Origin: Eretmocerus hayati
Lineage: Eukaryota; Arthropoda; Insecta; Hymenoptera; Aphelinidae
Assembly: GCA_029851415.1 (NCBI GenBank)
Contig: CM056741.1
Span: forward strand, 71,290,282-71,354,281
Direction: 5' to 3'
Length of the DNA: 64,000 nt
This document shows, in pieces, positions 1-9,184 of the stretch. The notes beneath the pieces were generated by a model that searched no databases, had not been told where the DNA came from, and saw only the letters and a program-made list of their open reading frames with translations. Position 1 is the stretch's first letter. The number at the start of each line of letters is the position of its first letter. The position numbers were made by a program, and so were the translations under genes.

Positions 1-1290
1 GGACTATAGTTTATGCATCTTGAAAGAAATTTTCTCATGAGAGCAAAAAGGCGTATCCCAAGACCGCCGGTGACTGTAGGTTAGCTAGTATATTATAGGA
101 AAATGGAATAGATAGCTAGAATTGACAGCTCTGATGGATGAAGAATACCATTAAGAGTTCACAAACCATAAATTGAGATAGTTTTACAGTGCATAAGTGG
201 AATGACGTCAACTTTTGGTAGTGACTAACGACAAACCTTGGTAGTTGAGAATAGGTAATTGAATATCTGGAATAGAGTTCTGAAACTTTGCACAGAGGTA
301 GTAAACATCATTATCTACAAACCATTTCCTCAAAAACTTTATATCTCTTCCTGGGAAGAAACAAACTCCCAATATTTTTGATCAACAAATAGCAAGTAAC
401 AAGGTTACCTGCTCTCTTTCTAGCTGACTGTATACATCCAAAACAAATTGGATGGATTATCAACGAATGCATTTTCTCAATTAATAGCTGAGACGAATAT
501 ATCTGGAACACAGTTTGAAATACGGTTCTGGACAAAATAGTTTCTCTTCAAAATAGAAACCCTCTTAGCAAGTCAGACTCAATTTCACATTAGAATAGAA
601 GTAGTATACTCCAAAATAAAGAAGTAGGTTACCAGTAGCTAGCAATAACTCAACTTCATTTCATTTTTTTGTGCTCAAGGAGTCGCAAATTTCCACCTTT
701 GAGATGGAAACACCATCCAGCACAAGGGCACATCAGGGATACTAGCAGACCACTCGGATTGCACTGGGGCAATCTTCAGCCACAATTTGTGTAGCTGTCT
801 GCTATACCAAGCCACAGAGAGCACCAATAGTTTAAAGGTAGAAATATATTCATACAGAATTACTCGTAGGACCCATCTTTCTGAAATAAATAGGAGTAAT
901 GGTAGAATACGTATGATTTGTATTGTATGACAAAGTAAAGGATACTACCTTGAGACCTGAAGCTTTGTATCAATACATAATTATTAGTCCTTGAGAAGTA
1001 AGATTTGACTCTAACATCATTAGAATACAGTCGAGTCCAGTACACATCTCCTAGAGTAATCCAATAAGATTTTCAGTGAGAGATAAAGTCTAGCCCCTAT
1101 GAAATAATAGCAGTAGTAGTAACACTATATCATATTTTTTTTGCATAGTCAAGATAGGATATACATTCAGTAATTAATAAATAGGTACTTAGGGTCAAAT
1201 CATACAATAGTATAGTTGAATCAAACCTGAAATATCAGTCACTTGTGGAATAAGTCAGAGTTTAACTCTATTCAATTGTTGTCATTTAAT
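1..1290. other. AT-rich flank upstream of the retroelement, no assignable gene
   Basis: This stretch is AT-rich and has no long ORF. Its composition matches the sequence beyond the 3' end of the retroelement (after about 12150), so it may be the host DNA into which the element inserted. A short minus-strand ORF around 949-1045 ends in a donor-like AAG/GTAGTA and a further open stretch lies at about 670-840, but I could not join them into a convincing gene. No copy of the 3' LTR-like segment (11501-12152) was found here. Confidence 0.4.
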
Positions 1291-1509
1291 TAGACGCTAC
1301 AAGAACAAGCACCGCATACCGCGTCCATTAGAGTAGCGAAGCGTCGCTTGAGTCACTTGTTGATTCAATTTAGGGTCCGCACACTGAAGTGCGCCGCATA
1401 AAAAAAATAGTACTAGGGGATCTAGAGTCCCTAGCCCATCTACATAGAGTAGAATGTGTCGCGCATGCGTGTATAGGACCGACGCGAGTTCGGTTCACGT
1501 AGGAAGTTC
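1291..1509 (+). other. Leader before the first accessory ORF
   Basis: GC content rises here relative to the AT-rich flank, suggesting the start of retroelement sequence. An imperfect palindrome with CTAGGG and CCCTAG arms lies at about 1415-1436. I see no recognisable tRNA primer-binding site and no copy of the downstream LTR. Confidence 0.3.
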
Positions 1510-1917
1510 ATGCCTGGCATTGACCACAAAAAGTGTAAACCAAACAAAAAGGCGCGTGCACGTGCGCGTAGGTGGAAAGAGGCACAAGTGCGAATATTTT
1601 GGGCAAGGGTGCTAGCAGAGTTGAAAGCTACAGGCCCACCGCCGCCGTTGCCATCGGTGAACCCTCTAGACTCGATTCCGCTCCCGGACCACCCGCCGAT
1701 CAAGTGTTTGTCCTGTTTTGCGATAAATCAAGTGAGGCGCGATATCTGTCCCAAGTGTTGGAAAAAGAAATTCAACGTCCCAAATAAAGTTCCCAAACGT
1801 CGCATAAACTTCCAAATTCTCTTGGAAGCGGAAAAGTTAGGACCAGTTGAGATACCGCTAAAGAAAGCCAAGGAGGATAGAATCGTCTTTAAGAAAAGCC
1901 AATTGTTCCGTCGGTGA
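1510..1917 (+). CDS. Accessory ORF 1 of the retroelement: basic protein with a zinc-ribbon-like motif
   Basis: A 135-residue ORF starting at ATG 1510 and ending at TGA 1915-1917. I do not recognise the protein. It begins very basic (KKARARARRWK, about residues 13-23), then has a PPPP stretch (43-46) and a CX2C-X10-CX2C motif with cysteines at 66, 69, 80 and 83, which looks like a small zinc ribbon. The C-terminal half is again lysine- and arginine-rich. This composition would suit nucleic-acid binding, but that is inference. It is the first of three small ORFs that lie between the element's 5' side and gag. Its CpG-rich composition resembles gag and pol, not the AT-rich flank, which supports it belonging to the element. 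Confidence 0.55.
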   Translation: MPGIDHKKCKPNKKARARARRWKEAQVRIFWARVLAELKATGPPPPLPSVNPLDSIPLPDHPPIKCLSCFAINQVRRDICPKCWKKKFNVPNKVPKRRINFQILLEAEKLGPVEIPLKKAKEDRIVFKKSQLFRR

Positions 1918-1988
1918 AACTTTCATATTTCTTCACCACACCGTACATATTTCTATCTAATAGATTAAGTAGATACGAAGATGATAGA

Positions 1989-2606
1989 ATGAGTTTAGAA
2001 CTTAGGTTAGATTTTGACGAGTTCGAGCGTTGTTTGCATCAGAACCCAGCCGTTCCGGTGTACCATTACGTCTTACCTTATCGAGGAGACCGTTTAGTGC
2101 TGTGCGATCCTTGTTTCGCGAGTTATCCGGAATCTAAGTTCCAAAACTTCCCAGTCACCAACGAGACTGATTATCACGACTTCGTCTATGCTGGTGAAGA
2201 GACAAATTGTGATAAGTGCAAAATAGTTTGCATCGCGAAACGGTACGCGTACGAGTGCCTAACGTGCAGCGAAGCAGCTCTGCGAAGCCGTGAACAGTGT
2301 AAAGACGAACCCGACCGCCTCCCGTGTTCACACGAGATATTTACGTGCGTGCGCCAAAACCCAAACGTTCCCACGTTCTATACTGTTACAGTCGGCGGAC
2401 TTGGAGCAGATCTGTGTCACAACTGCTTTTCCTCACGCGAGATTGAGCCGGAGTATACATTGAAAACTACGACCAATTTTCACGAATTCGCTGTAGGCGG
2501 AAAATCCATATTCTGCAAAAGGTGCAGTGTACCTTGTGTTGTAGCCATTCCGTCAGTCGAGTGTCGTAGCTGTTTTGCCGAGTGCAACCGTCAATTTCCG
2601 GAATAA
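1989..2606 (+). CDS. Accessory ORF 2: duplicated eight-cysteine module
   Basis: A 205-residue ORF from ATG 1989 to TAA 2604-2606. The frame is open back to 1914, but only non-ATG codons lie there. It consists of two tandem copies of one module. Copy 1 has cysteines at 15, 39/42 (CX2C), 74/77/81 (CX2CX3C) and 90/93 (CX2C). Copy 2 has them at 120, 143/146, 176/179/183 and 192/195. Shared text includes QNPxVP before the first pair and a tyrosine- or phenylalanine-containing H-[DE]-F segment before the triplet. Four cysteine clusters per copy suggest two zinc sites. I do not recognise the family. It could be a zinc-binding regulatory or nucleic-acid-binding protein. The frame is the same as ORF 3 and gag, but several stops separate it from ORF 3. 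Confidence 0.6.
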   Translation: MSLELRLDFDEFERCLHQNPAVPVYHYVLPYRGDRLVLCDPCFASYPESKFQNFPVTNETDYHDFVYAGEETNCDKCKIVCIAKRYAYECLTCSEAALRSREQCKDEPDRLPCSHEIFTCVRQNPNVPTFYTVTVGGLGADLCHNCFSSREIEPEYTLKTTTNFHEFAVGGKSIFCKRCSVPCVVAIPSVECRSCFAECNRQFPE

Positions 2607-2759
2607 ATCTTGGAGAAACGCGGTCAGAATTTAATTTTGGGCAGAAGACCGTTTTCATTTCTTCAGTTTTATTGATATCAGTAGACTTAAGAATCCTCTT
2701 GGAATTAATAATAGTAATTAAGTAATGTGAGAGGAGATAGTCCTCGATTAGAACTTTTC

Positions 2760-3011
2760 ATGTGTATCCGCAAGGAAAAAGCTCTAACCTCAATATTTCG
2801 CACATTAGACGGTAGCGAACGCGCTTTTATTGAAGCTTTTAATTTAATAGATCGAGCCAACGAGAGATCGCGGTCTTATGCGGATGACATAGTTTCCCAT
2901 GAAATACCACTCATTTTTGTACCTAGGAAATCAAACGACTGTCCAAAAACGATAATTGACCGACTATTGCGTGACTCTATAATAACGAAGAGGGTTAGCG
3001 ACAATCATTGA
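2760..3011 (+). CDS. Accessory ORF 3, in frame with gag across one UGA
   Basis: An 83-residue ORF from ATG 2760 to TGA 3009-3011; the open frame extends back to about 2718 without an ATG. The protein is charged, with no membrane segment or known motif, and I do not recognise it. Its position is the striking part. It is in the same frame as gag, and only TGA and one sense codon (CTT) separate it from the gag ATG at 3015. UGA followed by C is a weak termination context, so occasional readthrough could make an N-terminally extended Gag. Termination-reinitiation is the other obvious reading. Alternatively it is simply an N-terminal relic of gag cut off by a stop mutation. Confidence 0.5.
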   Translation: MCIRKEKALTSIFRTLDGSERAFIEAFNLIDRANERSRSYADDIVSHEIPLIFVPRKSNDCPKTIIDRLLRDSIITKRVSDNH

Positions 3012-3014
3012 CTT

Positions 3015-4598
3015 ATGTTCAATAAAGGGCGAATCACGAGAAGCCAAGCGCAAAAAGACGCGGAAAAACAACGCGAAATTGATGCGGTTGACCCATTCCA
3101 AACTCGTTCTCGTTTAGAACGGTCTCTCAACGACACAACGTCGTCCACATTGGCAGGAATTGAGGAAGATCTTAACGAAAGTGTAGAACTCCTATCTTCC
3201 ACGGTGAAACCTTCTGGGGGTAACAGTGAAGAAGAATCCCTTGGAGCCGCCGGTTATACTCCTGACGTGAAGTTAGAGAATCGGTTAAGCCCGCAGGATT
3301 CCCTCGAGGATTCACCAGTAAGTTCTGATACGGAAGCAAACACGGGAAAAATAGGAGCCGGACGACAGGGACCTCCCCCGCCACCACCTTTCCCACCTGG
3401 AATTCCCCCAAATTTTGGGCCAAGGAATAATAATCCGGGTCAAGGAATTCCAAATACATCAACTCCGCGAGTTCCTGCAGTCATGGCACTGCAAGCAAAT
3501 CAGCTGGTAGCAATTCGGGATGCTATCGCAGTAGTCCCGGAATTTAGTGGAAAAAACATTCCGTTTAGCCAGTTTTTGCACGGTTGCGATGATGCACTTG
3601 CGATGATAGACCCCCAAGCAGAGAAAAATCTCACGCGTCTCATCCGTGGTAGACTAATAGGCGAAGCTCGGCAAGCTATCTCGGGAGAAGAATTTGATAA
3701 AATCGAAAAACTCAAAGACTTTTTGAAAACAATATATGCCCCCGCGAAAACGGAAACGCAACTTCTCGGAGAATTGGGCAATCAGTTTCAAAGAGAAAAC
3801 GAGAGTGTCATCGCGTTCGCGAATCGCTTGCGTGACTTGGGTTCACGAATCACGGAAGCCAGGAAAATCAAGAATGAGGGCACAATTGATCAGGATTTCA
3901 AGACCGCTCTTGAAAAAACCATGATTGAGTGTTTTAGTAGGGGTCTTAAACCCGAAATTGAACAACGATTACCAGAGGCAGACAATGTCAAGGACATAGT
4001 AAGAAACGCAATCGCGGTCGAAAGACGTTTGGCCGCGCAGAAAGATCTTAGAGCGATTTCAATGAGTACAGAAAATCGGAAATTTCAAAACCGAGTAAAC
4101 TCATGTCAATGTGAGTCAGGAACAATCCACTGCCTTGCTACAGATGTAAAACCTATTTGTGAACATTGCAAGAGAGAAGGGCATACAATCGATTCTTGTT
4201 ACCAAAAAGCAAAAACACAGAGCATAGTTTGCCAATTGTGCAACAAGGGTGGCCATACCGCGAAACACTGCCCGCTCATTGCCCCAAAAATGGACACTGC
4301 CGTAACATGCCAATTCTGTGAAAAAACTGGGCATGTCGCTCAGAATTGTTATGCTCTGAAAAATAAGTATCCAAACGTCCTAGAACAGAATGAGACTAAG
4401 ACCGACGAGGTCATGTGCCGGTATTGTAAAAAGCCGGGACACAGCATCTTAGAATGCCGCAAGCGCGAATATAATGAACAAAAGAAGGCGGAAAACCGCG
4501 TCAGCCTTCCGATACGGAGCGCATCGCCGGAGGCTCAGGAACCTTGCTCCGCCGAAAATTTCGATCAAATGTTGTCCGAACTCATACCATTGAGTTAA
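3015..4598 (+). CDS. gag: Gag polyprotein (capsid and nucleocapsid)
   Basis: A 527-residue structural polyprotein that would form the virus-like particle and package the genomic RNA. The N-terminal third is charged and acidic, followed by a polyproline stretch near residues 120-135. A gypsy-type capsid region follows (about 170-340; it includes VPEFSGKNIPFSQFL and a helical tract to LRDLGSRI). The C-terminal nucleocapsid carries four CX2CX4HX4C zinc knuckles starting at residues 382, 406, 432 and 468, more than the one or two usual in insect gypsy elements. The ATG at 3015 is the first one after the accessory ORF 3 stop. The last 55 bases overlap pol, in the frame relation expected for -1 frameshifting. 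There is no internal stop. Confidence 0.9.
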   Translation: MFNKGRITRSQAQKDAEKQREIDAVDPFQTRSRLERSLNDTTSSTLAGIEEDLNESVELLSSTVKPSGGNSEEESLGAAGYTPDVKLENRLSPQDSLEDSPVSSDTEANTGKIGAGRQGPPPPPPFPPGIPPNFGPRNNNPGQGIPNTSTPRVPAVMALQANQLVAIRDAIAVVPEFSGKNIPFSQFLHGCDDALAMIDPQAEKNLTRLIRGRLIGEARQAISGEEFDKIEKLKDFLKTIYAPAKTETQLLGELGNQFQRENESVIAFANRLRDLGSRITEARKIKNEGTIDQDFKTALEKTMIECFSRGLKPEIEQRLPEADNVKDIVRNAIAVERRLAAQKDLRAISMSTENRKFQNRVNSCQCESGTIHCLATDVKPICEHCKREGHTIDSCYQKAKTQSIVCQLCNKGGHTAKHCPLIAPKMDTAVTCQFCEKTGHVAQNCYALKNKYPNVLEQNETKTDEVMCRYCKKPGHSILECRKREYNEQKKAENRVSLPIRSASPEAQEPCSAENFDQMLSELIPLS

Positions 4599-7500
4599 AA
4601 AACACGAGTAAGTACGTGCCTTATATCACGTGTACGCGTCCGCAATTATCAGCTGTAATCGAACTTATGCTGGATTCAGGATCAGAAGTTAACATAATTA
4701 AACGAGCATACGTATCAATATCAGACACAATTCTCCATGATGAAATTTTCAATATCAAAGGAATCGGTCCGAATACTGTCCAGTCATGTGGAGTTGTAAA
4801 CTTTCATATTCAAGACAAACCATCTGCCTTCATAATAGTGCCAGATGATTTCCAAATACCATTTGCTGGTATACTTGGTTCACAACTTTTCCTTGAAAAC
4901 AAAGCAAAAATTAATTTCTTTGATTGCACAATACGTATCGGCAAAATCAGTTTGAATTTTAGTCAAAATGCCCATTCCGGCGAGGACTTGGAGAATTGGC
5001 AAGTGCTCAACATTGGCACGGAGATGCGTGATGACTTCTTGCCAGTTGTCTTTGTACCTCAACTGGATTCTTGGATCAGAATGCTAGTTGATAGCGGAGC
5101 CGAAGGCAACGTACTCAAGTTAAAAGCATTACCTTTTGGAATGAAAATCGACCATACTCAGAGAGTATATTTGAAGGGCGTTAGCCGTGAACTAATAGCC
5201 ACATTAGGTACTGTCATTCTCAATATTTTTAACTTCCGGACCATTTTTCACGTAGTCCAAAATAATTTCGAACTTCCATGCGACGGAGTCCTTGGAGCTG
5301 CCTATTTAACACACAGTGAGGCTCTCCTAGATTATGAAAGCAAAGTATTGAAAATCGACAACGAAATAGAACCTTTATACTTTGATAATTTAAAATTTCC
5401 AGAACCCATACTTTCAGATGATGTTGAACCAATTCATAATATTTTACACACCACGATTGAAAGAAGTAAGTCCAATGAGAGTCTGGATTCACACTTGAGC
5501 ACTTTCGTGAACGTTAATTCTGATGATCATGGGTGCTCAGGTGTGACCTCGAACTCAGAATCGAACGACGAAAATTGGGTAGAAAATAATCAAGAATTAT
5601 CAGGCCCTCTAATTTCCGATGAAACAAAATTTATTTCACCCCACGACGATATGTCTGAAGTTCATAAATCTCAGTTTGCAAAAGACCAATGCCAAATATC
5701 GGAGATTTTAGGAATCGAACCGCCGGATGATGCAGATATCGAAAACATATTTTCAATTTTTGCAAATTCAGAAACTGAACCTTCACGAAATAAGACCGTA
5801 AAAATCTTTGATATTAAAGAGGGAGTCAAGGAGATTGTGAATGCGTTGTGTTTGGACCATCTAGACATAGCCGAAAAACATTACGTTATCGACATGGTCA
5901 ACCGATACGAAGATAGATTTTTGCTAGAAGGGGAACATCTAGGAGTTGCCAGCAAAATCATGCATCGAATCTTTGTGACAGATGAAAAACCAATTAATAT
6001 CAAACAATACAAAATACCAGTTGCTCTTGTAGACGAAGTCAACAAGCAGATCAAAGAATACTTAGATGCCGGAATCATTGTTCCTTCAAATTCACCTTAC
6101 AATTCACCTATTTGGATGGTTCCGAAAAAACCAGATGCAACTGGCAAACCTAGATGGCGCCTCGTGTCAGATTTTCGTAAATTGAACGAAGTAACTGTAC
6201 CTGATGCGTATCCTTTACCTGACATACAGCAAATAATAGATAGAATAGGAGGCTATCGCTATTACTCGGTAATGGACCTGGCTTCGGGATTTTTGCAGAT
6301 TCGCATGGACCCACGTGACCAATTCCGCACAGCGTTCTCTTCTCAGTTTGGTCATTTCGAATATGCTCGTATGACCTTCGGTCTCCGTAATAGCCCTGCG
6401 ACCTTTCAGCGATATATAGATGACACCCTCGCGGGCCTTCAAGGAAAAATTTTGTACAGTTTTATCGACGATATTGTGATATTCGCGAATTCGATCGAAG
6501 AACACGAAGAAAAGATGAAGTTATTTATGGAAAGGATGAGGCAAGCGAATCTCAAACTGAATATCCACAAATGCGTGTTTTTAAAGAGCGCAGTCATATA
6601 TTTAGGTCATGTCATCTCATGCGATGGACTTCGGCCGGACCCAAAAAAAATCGAAGCGGTCGAAAAATTTCCTCCTCTAAAATCAGTGAAAAATGTGAGA
6701 CAATTCTTAGGTCTAGCAGGTTACTACCGTCGTTTCATTCCTAATTTCGCCAAAATTGCTAAACCACTCACTAAACTTCTACAGAAAGATGTGGAATTTA
6801 TTTGGAGTGCAGAAGCCGAGGCAGCTTTTCAGAAATTGAAAGAGTGTCTCTGCAATCCACCCCTCTTACAGTTCCCTGATTTCTCAGATGATAAGCCTTT
6901 CATTATCACTACCGATGCATCTGGGTGGGCCATATCTGGGATCCTATCACAAGGCGTTATCGGGAAAGATAAGCCGATTGCGTACACCTCACGGGTTTTG
7001 AACAAAAGCGAACAAGCCTTCGAAGTTTACGAAAAAGAGGCACTTGCGATGGTTCATTCCGTCCAAACTTTCCGTTCATACATCTACGGTAGGAAAATAA
7101 AATTGGTAACTGATCATCAACCATTGATCTGGTTCAAATCCGCAGAACTGAACACGCGTGTTCAGAAATGGAGGTTTCAGCTTTCAGAGTATGATTATGA
7201 GGTGATTTATAAGCCTGGTAGAGAAAATTCCAACGCAGATTGTTTATCGCGAAACCCAGTCGAGCCAGTTCCAGAAGAAGCTATTCACGTACTCACGAGA
7301 AAACAGAAACGCGCTCAGGAAACTAAAAATTCGGTAGTATCAGAGAAAACAGAATCGTTCGAACTACAACTCGAAACCGAAACAGAATCCGAAAAGAATT
7401 CACGCCCAAGTCCATTCTCTCCGCCTAGTACGGTGAGAAAATCCTCGCGATTAGCAGCAAGCGACCCGCGTAGCTACCAAGAAGACTCAAGCATTAGTGA

Positions 7501-9184
7501 AGATTTCGAAGCCCGAGCGAATCCCCCTAGTACTATTTCAGATGTTGTGGAAAATCCCGGAAATTTTTCACATATTCCACTTTTACTTCAGGAATCCGAA
7601 AATGAGTCGAATTCCGAGGCAACTACCTTAAGTGAATTAGATAGCAAGGGTTCAATATCAACAAATTTTCAGATAGTAGAAACGAAGGACCTAATTGAAT
7701 TTAGGAAGGAAAGCATAATATATTTTGCAAATGAAGACGGAAAACCTTGCGACGAAGGTGCAAAAAGGCTAATTGAAGCAAATAAGATCGCGATTGCACA
7801 GAACAGTAACATCGGTGAAACCATAGCAACCAAACGAAGCAATAATAGTCGATTCTTCGCTCTCTGCATCAATGGGTCACGCGCTGAATCTCTATTACGA
7901 ACAAAGGAGAATATCTTCGATGCATTAGTTGATTTGCGCAAACAAATCATTGAAATGAACATCAAGCTTTTCAATATTTCATACAGCCAAGAAATAGAAG
8001 GTATCAACTGGGTCGAAATTCGTAATTTACTTAAGTTAGTCTTCAAGGACTCTGACTTAAAGATTATTGTTTGCAAAAATTCACTGAGATTTGTGCCGAT
8101 AGAAAAACGAGATGAAATATTCAACGAGTTACACACACTACCGATTGGAGGTCATCGAGGGGTATCAAAAACTTACAATAGAATCAGACAGGAATATTAT
8201 TGGGAGGGTTTGAAAGACGATATTCAAAGAAGAATTCAGCAATGTTTACCTTGTCAACTCAAGAAGTTAGTTAGACTCAAAACGAAACAACCTATGATTA
8301 TCACTGATACACCGGGAACTACTTTCGATAAGGTAGCCATGGACATCGTTGGCCCCCTAACGAAGTCGCGAAATGGGTGTGAGTACATACTCACTATTCA
8401 AGATCAATTTTCGAAATTTTCTTTAGCCGTACCCCTGCAAAATACTTTAGCAATCACAATAGCTGATGCATTCATCAAGAAGTTTATTTGTGTTTTCGGT
8501 GCACCGCGAGTGTTGCTCACCGATCAAGGTCAAAATTTTCTGAGTAAATTCATGCAACGAATCTCACGTCGTTTTAAAATCAGACGTATCCGTACAAGTC
8601 CATATCATGCAGAATCAAACGGATCTTTAGAAAGATCACATCACGTCTTGAAAGAATTCCTAAAAATGTACACAGATCAAGATCATGACTGGGAAGAATG
8701 GCTGGACATCGCCATTCTGAACTTTAACACCTGTATTTCCGAATCCACAAAATTCACCCCCTACGAGGTCGTGTTTGGGAAGTTAGCTAGACTTCCATCA
8801 GGTGATCCGTTGCAAGAAGGCGACCTCGACCCTACTTATAATGGGTACATCAAGGATCTCGTGACACGACTCAACGGGATGAGAACTCTCGTTTATGAGA
8901 ATTTACTGGATTCTAAGAATCGGTCCAAAAGATATTTTGATCGGGTGCTGAATCCTCGTAATTTCAAAATTGGAGATTACGTGTTTTTACTGCGAGGCGG
9001 TAAAATAAAGAAGTTTGACGACCAATATGAGGGACCTTATAAGATCATAGAAGTCCTCGACAAAATGAATGTGAGAATTCAAATGGGCAAAAGGAGCAAA
9101 ATTGTCCATATCAATAGACTTAGGATTTCTCATATCCACCGAGAAAAACCTAATGAGAGGAAAAAGAAGAAAACAGTCGAATGA
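4544..9184 (+). CDS. pol: Pol polyprotein: two proteases, RT, RNase H, macro-like domain, integrase
   Basis: The open frame is 1546 codons, numbered here from the TTG at 4544. No ATG precedes the protease, so expression by frameshift from gag is likely. Retropepsin 1 has DSG at 44 and ILG at 110; retropepsin 2 has DSG at 183 and VLG at 249. RT spans about 490-720 with FIDD at 640-643. RNase H has D791, E832 and D857. A Ser/Glu-rich linker (about 906-1045) leads into a macro-like domain (about 1048-1180). Integrase has a zinc finger (H1197, H1204, C1234, C1237), a DDE core D1267-D1327-E1363 with exactly 35 residues between the last two, and a C-terminal GPY module (1497-1499). Catalytic residues are all present in RT, RNase H and integrase. 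The length is large for gypsy Pol because of the extra protease and macro-like domain. Confidence 0.92.
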   Translation: MLRRKFRSNVVRTHTIELKNTSKYVPYITCTRPQLSAVIELMLDSGSEVNIIKRAYVSISDTILHDEIFNIKGIGPNTVQSCGVVNFHIQDKPSAFIIVPDDFQIPFAGILGSQLFLENKAKINFFDCTIRIGKISLNFSQNAHSGEDLENWQVLNIGTEMRDDFLPVVFVPQLDSWIRMLVDSGAEGNVLKLKALPFGMKIDHTQRVYLKGVSRELIATLGTVILNIFNFRTIFHVVQNNFELPCDGVLGAAYLTHSEALLDYESKVLKIDNEIEPLYFDNLKFPEPILSDDVEPIHNILHTTIERSKSNESLDSHLSTFVNVNSDDHGCSGVTSNSESNDENWVENNQELSGPLISDETKFISPHDDMSEVHKSQFAKDQCQISEILGIEPPDDADIENIFSIFANSETEPSRNKTVKIFDIKEGVKEIVNALCLDHLDIAEKHYVIDMVNRYEDRFLLEGEHLGVASKIMHRIFVTDEKPINIKQYKIPVALVDEVNKQIKEYLDAGIIVPSNSPYNSPIWMVPKKPDATGKPRWRLVSDFRKLNEVTVPDAYPLPDIQQIIDRIGGYRYYSVMDLASGFLQIRMDPRDQFRTAFSSQFGHFEYARMTFGLRNSPATFQRYIDDTLAGLQGKILYSFIDDIVIFANSIEEHEEKMKLFMERMRQANLKLNIHKCVFLKSAVIYLGHVISCDGLRPDPKKIEAVEKFPPLKSVKNVRQFLGLAGYYRRFIPNFAKIAKPLTKLLQKDVEFIWSAEAEAAFQKLKECLCNPPLLQFPDFSDDKPFIITTDASGWAISGILSQGVIGKDKPIAYTSRVLNKSEQAFEVYEKEALAMVHSVQTFRSYIYGRKIKLVTDHQPLIWFKSAELNTRVQKWRFQLSEYDYEVIYKPGRENSNADCLSRNPVEPVPEEAIHVLTRKQKRAQETKNSVVSEKTESFELQLETETESEKNSRPSPFSPPSTVRKSSRLAASDPRSYQEDSSISEDFEARANPPSTISDVVENPGNFSHIPLLLQESENESNSEATTLSELDSKGSISTNFQIVETKDLIEFRKESIIYFANEDGKPCDEGAKRLIEANKIAIAQNSNIGETIATKRSNNSRFFALCINGSRAESLLRTKENIFDALVDLRKQIIEMNIKLFNISYSQEIEGINWVEIRNLLKLVFKDSDLKIIVCKNSLRFVPIEKRDEIFNELHTLPIGGHRGVSKTYNRIRQEYYWEGLKDDIQRRIQQCLPCQLKKLVRLKTKQPMIITDTPGTTFDKVAMDIVGPLTKSRNGCEYILTIQDQFSKFSLAVPLQNTLAITIADAFIKKFICVFGAPRVLLTDQGQNFLSKFMQRISRRFKIRRIRTSPYHAESNGSLERSHHVLKEFLKMYTDQDHDWEEWLDIAILNFNTCISESTKFTPYEVVFGKLARLPSGDPLQEGDLDPTYNGYIKDLVTRLNGMRTLVYENLLDSKNRSKRYFDRVLNPRNFKIGDYVFLLRGGKIKKFDDQYEGPYKIIEVLDKMNVRIQMGKRSKIVHINRLRISHIHREKPNERKKKKTVE
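4556..4596 (+). promoter_or_regulatory. Programmed -1 frameshift site, slippery heptamer A AAU UUC
   Basis: The heptamer AAATTTC at 4556-4562 fits X XXY YYZ exactly in the gag frame (AAT at 4557 and TTC at 4560 are gag codons). Slipping back one base enters the pol frame, which is open through this point. Sixteen bases downstream AACTCA (4579-4584) can pair with TGAGTT (4591-4596) around a six-base loop ending at the gag stop; this spacing is longer than usual, so the stem may not be the real stimulator. Confidence 0.75.

Noticed and set aside
949..1045. Minus-strand exon with donor-like AAG/GTAGTA and a possible second exon at about 670-840
   Set aside because: No acceptor gives a joined frame without early stop and the peptide matches nothing known.
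7669..8136. 155-codon minus-strand ORF inside pol
   Set aside because: It is antisense to the macro-like region of pol, whose sense frame is clearly coding; codon structure explains the open shadow frame.
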